A stretch of 7,806 nt of DNA from an uncultured Lachnospiraceae bacterium (GTDB taxonomy: Bacteria > Bacillota > Clostridia > Lachnospirales > Lachnospiraceae). Each line of letters begins with the position of its first letter. Position 1 is the first letter of the stretch. This document shows positions 1 through 6,130 of the stretch, piece after piece. The position numbers were made by a program, and so were the translations under genes. Under the pieces are notes generated by a model, which did no database searches, was not told where the DNA came from, and was given only the letters and a program-made list of their open reading frames with translations. The stretch is taken from positions 1-7,806 of the forward strand of contig CACZSE010000061.1 of NCBI GenBank assembly GCA_902783735.1, in the 5' to 3' direction.

Positions 1-249
1 ATAATAACACACATTCTGATGATAGTTCTGATCGTATGTGCTATCTCGGTAAGTTTTTCAAAAAATCTGTTAAATTCCATACTGATCTACATGGGTTTCA
101 GTCTGATCATGTCAATAATATGGATCATACTTGAATCTCCGGATCTGGCAATAACAGAAGCGGCTGTTGGAGCAGGAGTAACAAGTCTGCTTTTCTTCAT
201 AACGCTTAAAAATATCCATGCCATGAAAGGAGATGAAGAAAATGAGTAA
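1..249 (+). CDS. mbhD: MbhD-like (DUF4040) membrane subunit, 3' part; start lies upstream of the window
   Basis: Small hydrophobic subunit of the Mbh/Mrp membrane module, equivalent to the region of MrpA that follows its NuoL-like part. The frame is open from base 1 (reading I-I-T-H-I-L before the first Met at 19), with no ribosome site visible before that Met, so the true start is probably left of the window; 82 residues are present. Three hydrophobic stretches are seen. The central segment SPDLAITEAAVGAG is the hallmark of the DUF4040/MbhD family, with a membrane Glu in ITEAAVGAG. In Mbh structures this subunit sits between the antiporter-like and small subunits and is thought to help form the ion path (family knowledge). 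The stop overlaps the next gene by 8 nt (ATGAGTAA), implying translational coupling. Family assignment is confident; physiological partner and ion are unknown. Confidence 0.88.
   Translation: MITHILMIVLIVCAISVSFSKNLLNSILIYMGFSLIMSIIWIILESPDLAITEAAVGAGVTSLLFFITLKNIHAMKGDEENE
228..232 (+). promoter_or_regulatory. Shine-Dalgarno site selecting the ATG at 242
   Basis: AGGAG within GAAAGGAGAT lies 9 nt before the ATG at 242. The alternative in-frame ATG at 233 directly abuts this site with no spacer and is an unlikely start. The site lies inside the 3' end of the MbhD-like gene, so both genes are probably translated in a coupled way. Confidence 0.8.
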
Positions 250-1201
250 TCTCAGGTTCAGTAAAAAAGATACCAAGGATTTCGACTTCAAAGAGTGGAT
301 GGATGGAACAAATGATCCGTATCTCGGAAATTTGGAGATGAAGCCACAGGTTAAGCGTAAGGATGATTTTAAGACCGTCATGAAACACATGAAGGATTAT
401 GAGATGGTTGAAAACCGTCTTTACGACAGTGAAAAGAACATGGGCGTAAGGTTTTTTAATAAACTTTATAAGATCTCAAGTATATTATTTACTGTTCTTT
501 TGATCGGCGTAATGCTGTATGCAGTCAGTTATCTTCCTCCGGTCGGAAATGCAAACAACCCTGACAATAACGTAGTATCCGAACGTTATATCGAAAACGG
601 TCTTCAAGAAACGGGTGCCGTCAATATCGTATCGGGTATGATACTTACATACAGAGCATTTGATACTTTCGGTGAGACAAATGTGCTCTTCATAGCAACC
701 TGCTGTGTCATGATCATGCTCATGCTGGGTGAAAAAGCCTTTGAGGAACAAAAAGAGGCTGATGAAAACAGAAGATTTGAGCCTAAAGACGACCAGATCT
801 TAAAATTTGCAGCAAGAGTCCTTTGTCCTGTCATATTTGTATTCGGGATCTATATTATATTGAACGGTCACATTTCTCCCGGCGGAGGGTTTTCCGGCGG
901 TGCGATACTTGGTGCAGGCATGATCTTATATGTAAATGCGTTTGGATTTGGAATGACCGGAAAGTGGTTCAATGAACATATATATAAGATCGCAAAGATC
1001 ACGGCTCTTTGCATGTACGGGTTGATCGGTTCATATTTTTACATAACCGGAGCAAACGGCATAAACAACCATATCCCGCTTGGAATACCGGGACACATTT
1101 TAAGCAGTGGGATCATACTTCCGATAAACATTGCAGTCGGTATCGAAGTAGCATGTACCATGTATGCGTTTTTTGCACTGTTCAGAAGAGGAGGAATGTA
1201 A
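242..1201 (+). CDS. mnhB: MbhE-MbhF (MnhB) fusion subunit with charged N-terminal extension
   Basis: Membrane subunit of the Mrp/Mbh module, 319 residues. Residues 1-75 are hydrophilic and highly charged (rich in Lys, Asp, Glu) and precede the first membrane segment (about 79-98). Residues about 98-162 match MbhE, the last part of MrpA: YLPPVG, then GAVNIVSG and YRAFDTFGET followed by a hydrophobic helix. A charged linker (163-187) leads to an MnhB/MrpB-MbhF domain (about 190-315) with the family signature FGIYIILNGHISPGGGFSGG (201-220) and further helices. MbhE and MbhF are separate genes in archaeal Mbh operons, and MbhE is part of MrpA in classic Mrp, so this looks like a fusion. The N-terminal extension matches nothing I recognise; it could be a cytoplasmic docking segment. 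Start 242 was chosen over 233 from the ribosome site. It is followed after 1 nt by the MnhC-like gene. Confidence 0.88.
   Translation: MSNLRFSKKDTKDFDFKEWMDGTNDPYLGNLEMKPQVKRKDDFKTVMKHMKDYEMVENRLYDSEKNMGVRFFNKLYKISSILFTVLLIGVMLYAVSYLPPVGNANNPDNNVVSERYIENGLQETGAVNIVSGMILTYRAFDTFGETNVLFIATCCVMIMLMLGEKAFEEQKEADENRRFEPKDDQILKFAARVLCPVIFVFGIYIILNGHISPGGGFSGGAILGAGMILYVNAFGFGMTGKWFNEHIYKIAKITALCMYGLIGSYFYITGANGINNHIPLGIPGHILSSGIILPINIAVGIEVACTMYAFFALFRRGGM
1189..1194 (+). promoter_or_regulatory. Shine-Dalgarno site selecting the ATG at 1203
   Basis: A perfect AGGAGG lies 8 nt before the ATG at 1203, inside the last codons of the preceding gene. The longer in-frame start at 1164 would add 13 residues (including a run of Glu) that do not look like the family's N-terminus, and it would place the start deep in the upstream gene, so 1203 is preferred. 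Confidence 0.85.
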
Positions 1202-1202
1202 A

Positions 1203-1577
1203 ATGGGACCTAATCTTCTTGCGAATTACGGCGAAGCCGTTTCCATGATCCTTTTCTGTATTGGTTTTGCAAATCTGTTATTGCAGAAAAATCTTATAAA
1301 AAAGATAATCGGCTTAAATATCATGGACAGCGGAACATATATGTTCTTAGCTGAAAAAGGTTATATAGAAGGCAGAGTGGCTCCGATCATAACAGATGGA
1401 GTCCAAAGTGTGGAGGCATATATCAATCCGATCCCCAGCGGACTTGTTCTTACGGGTATCGTTGTATCCGTATCTGTTACGGCTCTCATGCTCTCACTTA
1501 CGGTAAGGCTTTACAGAAGATATCATACCCTGAATCTGGATGAGATCTCATTAAGACTTAAGAAGGAGGGGCTGTAG
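1203..1577 (+). CDS. mnhC: MnhC/MbhG/NuoK-like small membrane subunit
   Basis: Protein of 124 residues with the three-helix layout of the MnhC/MrpC, MbhG and NuoK family, which forms part of the proton/ion path next to the antiporter-like subunits. Visible features: a first helix (about 10-27, ILFCIGFANLLL), a basic turn QKNLIKK, a second helix IGLNIMDSGTYMFL (36-49), an extracytoplasmic segment of about 25 residues, then NPIPSGLVLTGIVV leading the third helix (about 74-98). The NPIPSGLVLTGIVV stretch matches the D/N-P-L-P-Q-A-L-V-L-T-A-I-V-I pattern typical of MnhC. The C-terminal tail is charged. The stop TAG (1575-1577) directly abuts the ATG of the next gene. Length fits the family (about 100-125). 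Whether it serves an Mrp-type or Mbh-type complex cannot be told from this subunit alone. Confidence 0.9.
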   Translation: MGPNLLANYGEAVSMILFCIGFANLLLQKNLIKKIIGLNIMDSGTYMFLAEKGYIEGRVAPIITDGVQSVEAYINPIPSGLVLTGIVVSVSVTALMLSLTVRLYRRYHTLNLDEISLRLKKEGL

Positions 1578-3071
1578 ATGGATTTTGTGTGCAATTTTCC
1601 TGCCATCTCCATATTGATGAGTCTGTTTTCGGGGATAATAAGCTCCGGGCTTAAGCAAAGAGCTGCCCGTATGCTCAATTCTATCCTGTTGCTTACGGTT
1701 ATTGCCTTAAATGCAACTGCTTTTGTGTATACATTGGGAACCGGACAGTCATTTGTATATGTTATGGGTAAATTTCCCGCTCCATGGGGCAATGAGATAA
1801 GAGCCGGAGTTTTGGAAACAATGATGGCCACCGTTTTCAGTCTGATAATGCTTTTATCGTTGCTCGGCGGTGAAAAGAAGCTTCATGATGAAGTGGAAGA
1901 GGACAAGATATTCTTATATTATGTATTAAATGACCTGCTTTTAAGTTCGCTTCTTGCTCTCATTTATACCAATGATATCTTTACCGCATATGTTTTCATA
2001 GAGATAAATACTATCGCAGCCTGCGGTCTTATAATGATCAGACAAAACGGAAGAACGATCGAAGCTTCCGTAAGATACATGATCATGAGCCTTTTGGGTT
2101 CAGGTATGATCCTGCTGAGCATTTGTCTTTTATATGATATAACCGGTCATCTGCTTATGAGCAACATAAAGGAAGAAGTGATATCTCTGTATGCCGGAGG
2201 TAACTACAGTGTACCGCTCACGGTTGCGATATCCCTGATCTGTGTGGGACTAGCCATAAAGAGTGCACTTTTCCCGTTCCACTCGTGGTTGCCCGATGCA
2301 TATGGCTATTCTACCGTAAGCTCTGCAGCCATACTGTCGAGTCTGGTATCAAAAGGGTATATATTCCTTCTCATAAAGATCTTTTACAGAGTGATAGGCT
2401 TAGATATCATCAGAAACAGTAAGATCATAAATGTTTTATTTGTTTTCGGTCTTGCAGGTATGATATTCGGCTCATTATCTGCCATGAAAGAAGGGGATAT
2501 CAGAAGAATGATAGCGTTTTCTTCGGTTGCGCAGATAGGTTATATCTACATGGGATTTGGTCTGGGAACCGAGGTCGGCATGATCGCCAGTGTGTTCCAT
2601 ATATTGACACATGCCGCTACCAAGTCACTTTTATTTATTTCTGCCATAGGACTTACCGAGGTTTCGGGAGGAAGCAGACACTTTAATGAGGTGACCGGAG
2701 CCGGTTTCAGAAATGTGATAGCCGGAATAGGATTTACGGTTGGATCTCTTTCCATGGTAGGTCTGCCGGCTTTTGCCGGATTTATCTCAAAGATATTGTT
2801 TGCCCAGGCAGCCCTTAACAATGTGAGGAAGATGCTCCCTGTACTTATAGTTTTGGGTATAAGTACCATACTTAACGCTATTTATTTCTTAAAAACGGTA
2901 TTACGTATATATACTCCCGTTGAAACATCCTACTATAAGCCTTTGCTCATTAAGGATCAGAAGCTTTACAGTGTAGTTATAATAATGTTTGTCATCATCA
3001 ATTTCATTCTCGGTCTTTTAAGCGGATCCATCACAAACTGGATCACTCTCGGACTGGAGATGTTTGCCTGA
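1578..3071 (+). CDS. mnhD: Antiporter-like proton/Na+ translocating subunit (MrpD/MbhH/NuoN family), copy 1
   Basis: Polytopic membrane protein of 497 residues in the NuoL/M/N-MrpA/D family (proton-conducting transporter domain), with the usual length and about 14 hydrophobic helices. Key residues visible: Glu142 in TM5 (FIEINT), Lys228 in TM7 (AIKSALFPFHSWLPDAY), Lys259 in TM8 (SLVSKGY), His341/His345/Lys349 (HILTHAATK) and Lys405 in TM12 (GLPAFAGFISK). These are the charged residues the family uses to move ions along the membrane centre. The TM7-TM8 loop reads AYGYSTVSSA instead of the HPVAPAPAS form of copies 2 and 4, so this copy belongs to a different subclade, close to MrpD/NuoN. It starts directly after the MnhC-like stop, with AGGAGG at 1564-1569. 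MnhC followed by MnhD is the conserved Mrp/Mbh order. The transported ion cannot be read from the sequence. Confidence 0.9.
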   Translation: MDFVCNFPAISILMSLFSGIISSGLKQRAARMLNSILLLTVIALNATAFVYTLGTGQSFVYVMGKFPAPWGNEIRAGVLETMMATVFSLIMLLSLLGGEKKLHDEVEEDKIFLYYVLNDLLLSSLLALIYTNDIFTAYVFIEINTIAACGLIMIRQNGRTIEASVRYMIMSLLGSGMILLSICLLYDITGHLLMSNIKEEVISLYAGGNYSVPLTVAISLICVGLAIKSALFPFHSWLPDAYGYSTVSSAAILSSLVSKGYIFLLIKIFYRVIGLDIIRNSKIINVLFVFGLAGMIFGSLSAMKEGDIRRMIAFSSVAQIGYIYMGFGLGTEVGMIASVFHILTHAATKSLLFISAIGLTEVSGGSRHFNEVTGAGFRNVIAGIGFTVGSLSMVGLPAFAGFISKILFAQAALNNVRKMLPVLIVLGISTILNAIYFLKTVLRIYTPVETSYYKPLLIKDQKLYSVVIIMFVIINFILGLLSGSITNWITLGLEMFA

Positions 3072-3107
3072 TACAGCCTGATATTTTTAACACGAGGTGT
3101 ACTATTT

Positions 3108-4424
3108 ATGGACGAAAAAGCATTTGTCCTTTTCAATTTAACAGACAGACTGCCCATAATGTTCAGATGCGATGAGATCTCGCTTATTTTTGCTGTTACA
3201 ACATTGATCATTTGGGTTTTGTGCGCATATTATTCGATCGGGTATTTCAAACATGATAAAAAGATCAAAAGATACGCATTTTTCTATATCATGACACTGA
3301 TCATACTTTTATGTCTTGATCTTTCGGCGAATCTTATAACCTTTTATCTGTTCTATGAGATGATGACGATCTTTTCTGTTCCGCTTGTTTTTCATGACGG
3401 GACAAAAGAAGCGAATATGGCGGCTCTTAAATACCTGTTTTATTCACTTTGCGGAGCTTACATGGTATTGTTTGGTATTTATTTTATTTATACCAATGCA
3501 AATACCATATCATTCATGCCGGCCGGAGTATTGGAGGGAAATATCACTCCCGAAAATCAGTCAGTGCTTTTGATGGCGGTATTTTTCATGATACTCGGTT
3601 TTTCGGTCAAGGGCGGCATGCTTCCGATGCATGCATGGCTTACCAGCGCTCATCCCGTTGCACCGGCACCTGCCAGCGCATTTTTATCGGGAATAATAGT
3701 AAAGAGCGGAATATTGGGGATCATCAGGGTCATATATTATATTGCAGGACCTGACAATATCCGCGGAACGTATGTGCAGTATGTAACCATGATCTTAAGC
3801 GTAGTTACCGTATTTGCCGGATCGATGCTTGCATACAGAGAAAGATTATTAAAGAAGAGACTGGCCTATTCCACGGTAAGTCAGGCTTCATATATCATAT
3901 TTGGGCTTACGGTCATGCATCCGGTCGCTTTTACGGGTGCAATACTGCATGTTGTTTTTCATGCCATCATTAAAACAGGATTGTTCTTGTTTTCCGGAAT
4001 AATCATTCATGAGACAGGTAAAAAATATGCAGATGAGCTTACCGGTATAGGAAAGAAGCTACCGGTAGTCTTATGGTGTTATACTTTCATGAGCCTTTCA
4101 CTTATAGGCATACCCCCGACAGCGGGATTTGTCAGCAAATGGAATCTTTGTATAGGCGCCCTGAACAGTGATATAGGTGCATTTTCTTATCTGGGTCCCA
4201 CATTTTTGCTGATAAGTGCACTGTTAACGGCCGGTTATTTACTTCCGATAACCATAAATGGGTTTTTACCCGGCAGGGATTTTAAGGAAGATGACAAAAA
4301 GATAAAGGTAAGTATGTGGATGCTCATTCCACTCATCATACTGGGTCTGTTAAGTGTCATACCCGGAATCTGGCCGGGATTCTTAACCGAATATCTCAGA
4401 CAATTGTCTTATACTTTAATGTGA
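3108..4424 (+). CDS. Antiporter-like subunit (NuoM/MbhH/HyfB-like), copy 2, lacking the first two helices
   Basis: Membrane protein of 438 residues of the same NuoL/M/N family. Glu84 (LFYEMM), Lys168 (FSVKGGMLPMHAWL), the TM7-TM8 loop HPVAPAPASAFLSG, Lys199 (IIVKSG), His281/His285/Lys289 (HVVFHAIIK) and Lys344 (AGFVSKWN) are all present, so the ion path looks intact. The family's TM3 motif (IMFRCDEISLIF) starts at about residue 17, where copy 3 has its equivalent (FRIDGLSVVF) at about residue 71, so the two N-terminal helices appear missing. There is no room for them upstream because copy 1 ends 36 nt earlier. The start is supported by GAGGTG at 3094-3099, 8 nt before the ATG. It is most similar by eye to copy 3 (shared FVSKWNL and EYxRQ C-terminus). 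Likely another ion-pumping module of the same complex. Confidence 0.88.
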   Translation: MDEKAFVLFNLTDRLPIMFRCDEISLIFAVTTLIIWVLCAYYSIGYFKHDKKIKRYAFFYIMTLIILLCLDLSANLITFYLFYEMMTIFSVPLVFHDGTKEANMAALKYLFYSLCGAYMVLFGIYFIYTNANTISFMPAGVLEGNITPENQSVLLMAVFFMILGFSVKGGMLPMHAWLTSAHPVAPAPASAFLSGIIVKSGILGIIRVIYYIAGPDNIRGTYVQYVTMILSVVTVFAGSMLAYRERLLKKRLAYSTVSQASYIIFGLTVMHPVAFTGAILHVVFHAIIKTGLFLFSGIIIHETGKKYADELTGIGKKLPVVLWCYTFMSLSLIGIPPTAGFVSKWNLCIGALNSDIGAFSYLGPTFLLISALLTAGYLLPITINGFLPGRDFKEDDKKIKVSMWMLIPLIILGLLSVIPGIWPGFLTEYLRQLSYTLM

Positions 4425-4443
4425 TCCGGGAGGGATACGGAGA

Positions 4444-5913
4444 ATGAACAGGTATCTGCCTTTAATAGTAGTGATCATACCGATATTGGGAAGTCTTATC
4501 ATACCTCTCATCGATAATGAGCACAGAAAACTAAGATGTATATATATTGAGTCATTGGTACTTATAAATACCATACTTGTTTTTTTGGCACTTATAAATA
4601 ATACCGGTGAGATCTGTGAATTTATAAGATTTACGGGAAATCTGTCCATATCCTTCAGGATAGACGGACTGTCTGTTGTGTTTTCGGCACTGGTAGCATT
4701 TCTGTGGCCACTGGCTACGTTGTATTCTTTTGAGTATATGACAAAGGAAAAGCATGAAAAGATATTTTTCATGTTCTATACCATGACCTATGGCGTTACC
4801 TTGGGTATAGCAATGGCCGAAGATTTTGTTTCACTGTATTGTTTCTATGAGCTTTTGACGCTTGTGACGGTTCCCCTTGTCATTCATTCATTTTCAAGGG
4901 AAGCTATACTGGCGGCAAGAAAGTATCTGTATTACTCATTGGGAGGAGCAGCTTTTGCGTTTATCGGTATGATCTTCATCATAACTTACTCTACCACCAA
5001 TGAGTTTACTTACGGCGGTGTACTTGACATGGCAAAAGTGGGAGGCAGAGCAAATATCCTGCTTTTGATCTATGTGCTGACTTTTATGGGATTCTCTGTT
5101 AAGGCGGCGATGTTCCCCTTTAGCGGATGGTTACCTCAGGCAGGTGTTGCACCTACACCCGTTACGGCTTTATTACATGCCGTTGCAGTCGTTAAATCCG
5201 GAGCATTTGCCATCATGCGCATAACATATTACAGCTTCGGAGCGGATTTTGTAAGAGGAACATGGGCTCAGAACATAGTCATGCTCTTTACTGTTTTTAC
5301 GATAGTTTACGGATGCAGCAAGGCGTTAAAGGAAACACATCTGAAAAGAAGACTTGCATATTCAACCATCAGCAATCTTTCATATATCCTTTTCGGAGTT
5401 ACTCTAATGACTCCTCTCGGACTGGTGGGAGCTTTATCTCATCTGGTATTTCATGCTTTCATGAAGATCAGTTCATTCTTCTGCGCCGGGGCTATAATGC
5501 ATCAGACTGAAAAGCATTATATACACGAACTTGACGGTCTCGGGAGACGGATGCCGATCACGTTTTGCATATTTACTGTTTCATCATTAGCTTTGATGGG
5601 TGTGCCGGGTCTTGCCGGATTTGTCAGCAAATGGAATCTTGCTACGGCAGCGGCTCAAAGCAACAACAGGTTGGGATATATAGGGATCGGTGCATTACTC
5701 ATCTCAGCACTTTTAACAGCTATTTACATGATGAGTATTGTTATGAGGGCATTTGAACCGGGAAATGACTTTAACGACGAAAAGATCAGTCAATACAAAG
5801 ATCCGAATATCCTTATGATCCTTCCATTAGTGATATTTACTATAGTGGTGATCATCTTTGGACTTCACAGTCAGCCTTTTGTTGAATATTTCAGACAGAT
5901 CGCAGGATTGTGA
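4444..5913 (+). CDS. Antiporter-like subunit (NuoL/MrpA-like TM7-TM8 region), copy 3
   Basis: Membrane protein of 489 residues, full length for the family, with two N-terminal helices (about 5-22 and 33-52) before the conserved core. Visible family residues: Glu136 (CFYELL), Lys220 (FSVKAAMFPFSGWLPQ), the loop GVAPTPVTALLHA, Lys251 (AVVKSG), His333/His337/Lys341 (HLVFHAFMK) and Lys396 (AGFVSKWN). The APTPVTALLHAVAVVKSG stretch resembles the PTPVSAxLHxAxMVKAG signature of NuoL/MrpA, unlike the neighbours. The ribosome site is GGAGG at 4429-4433, 10 nt before the ATG, and the gene begins 19 nt after copy 2. Its C-terminal half strongly resembles copy 2 (FEPGNDF versus FLPGRDF, EYFRQ versus EYLRQ), suggesting a tandem duplication. 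It is followed by the structured gap 5914-6130. Function as an ion-translocating module is inferred from the family. Confidence 0.9.
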   Translation: MNRYLPLIVVIIPILGSLIIPLIDNEHRKLRCIYIESLVLINTILVFLALINNTGEICEFIRFTGNLSISFRIDGLSVVFSALVAFLWPLATLYSFEYMTKEKHEKIFFMFYTMTYGVTLGIAMAEDFVSLYCFYELLTLVTVPLVIHSFSREAILAARKYLYYSLGGAAFAFIGMIFIITYSTTNEFTYGGVLDMAKVGGRANILLLIYVLTFMGFSVKAAMFPFSGWLPQAGVAPTPVTALLHAVAVVKSGAFAIMRITYYSFGADFVRGTWAQNIVMLFTVFTIVYGCSKALKETHLKRRLAYSTISNLSYILFGVTLMTPLGLVGALSHLVFHAFMKISSFFCAGAIMHQTEKHYIHELDGLGRRMPITFCIFTVSSLALMGVPGLAGFVSKWNLATAAAQSNNRLGYIGIGALLISALLTAIYMMSIVMRAFEPGNDFNDEKISQYKDPNILMILPLVIFTIVVIIFGLHSQPFVEYFRQIAGL

Positions 5914-5914
5914 T

Positions 5915-6076
5915 AAACCTGGGGACCGGGATGATATTCTCCCGTCTCAGACACGCTCCCGCTCGATCGGGTGCCCTAACGGCACTAATCTCTCAGCCTC
6001 TTCGCGGCTGAATCGTTAAGTGCCGAGACCCGATACGGTCTTCGCCGGGAGAATATCATCCCGGTACTCAGTTTTT
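5915..6076 (+). terminator. Possible terminator/attenuator formed by the extended outer stem and a T-tract
   Basis: Beyond the perfect 20-bp outer stem, pairing continues outward with two mismatches and one G-U pair down to AAA at 5915-5917 against TTT at 6073-6075, and the right arm ends in five T residues (6072-6076). This A-tract/stem/T-tract arrangement resembles a bidirectional intrinsic terminator. The stem is far longer than usual, has large internal loops and the T-tract is short, so termination may be partial or absent. The next gene has no convincing promoter of its own, which argues against full termination. Confidence 0.35.
5925..6065. repeat. Nested inverted-repeat element (about 141 nt) inside the operon
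   Basis: A GC-rich non-coding block in an AT-rich gap. Four perfectly complementary arm pairs are strictly nested: outer 5925-5944 with 6046-6065 (20 bp, arm accgggatgatattctcccg); 5966-5972 with 6028-6034 (atcgggt/acccgat); 5980-5986 with 6019-6025 (cggcact/agtgccg); and apical 5993-5998 with 6006-6011 (tcagcc/ggctga) closing a 7-nt loop tcttcgc at 5999-6005. Internal loops are asymmetric (21/11, 7/2 and 6/7 nt). A competing small hairpin is possible at 5958-5961/5968-5971. No open frame or transposase is present. Candidates are a dispersed palindromic (REP/MITE-like) element or a structured RNA acting in the operon. I see no clear target-site duplication at its edges. The pairing is directly visible; its role is unknown. 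Confidence 0.85.
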
Positions 6077-6118
6077 ACATCATCGTTAATATGATAATAG
6101 GATTACAATAGATTTTAC

Positions 6119-6123
6119 GAGGA
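6119..6123 (+). promoter_or_regulatory. Shine-Dalgarno site selecting the ATG at 6131
   Basis: GAGGA lies 7 nt before the ATG at 6131 and fixes the start of the last gene just downstream of the structured element. It shows that this gene has its own ribosome entry and is not coupled to copy 3, whose stop is 217 nt away. Confidence 0.75.
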
Positions 6124-6130
6124 AAGTGCT

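Noticed and set aside
112..390. Minus-strand open frame opposite the first two genes
   Set aside because: It lies fully opposite two genes with clear family motifs, its own translation shows no recognisable domain, and no ribosome site supports it. The other antisense frames (for example 485-834, 1523-1831, 2546-2869, 4416-4772, 6643-6897) fail for the same reason.
1164..1202. Longer start for the MnhC-like gene at 1164
   Set aside because: The 13 extra residues do not fit the family's N-terminus and a perfect AGGAGG sits 8 nt before the ATG at 1203.
3066..3083. Direct repeat GCCTGATA at 3066-3073 and 3076-3083 spanning the stop of copy 1
   Set aside because: Only two 8-nt units in a short gap; too short to support a functional or mobile element.
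4560..4600. 11-nt direct repeat ACTTATAAATA within copy 3
   Set aside because: It lies in an ordinary hydrophobic coding stretch (LINT/LINN) and is explained by codon use; no array or flanking structure.
6074..6109. Possible promoter upstream of copy 4 (TTTACA at 6074-6079 with GATAAT at 6093-6098 or TACAAT at 6104-6109)
   Set aside because: Spacers of 13 or 24 nt are outside the normal 16-18 nt range and no extended -10 is present; AT-rich sequence gives such matches by chance.
5914..6130. CRISPR repeat, tRNA or known riboswitch in the gap
   Set aside because: No repeat-spacer periodicity, no cloverleaf or T-loop motif, and the fold is a single long nested hairpin that matches no riboswitch class I recognise.
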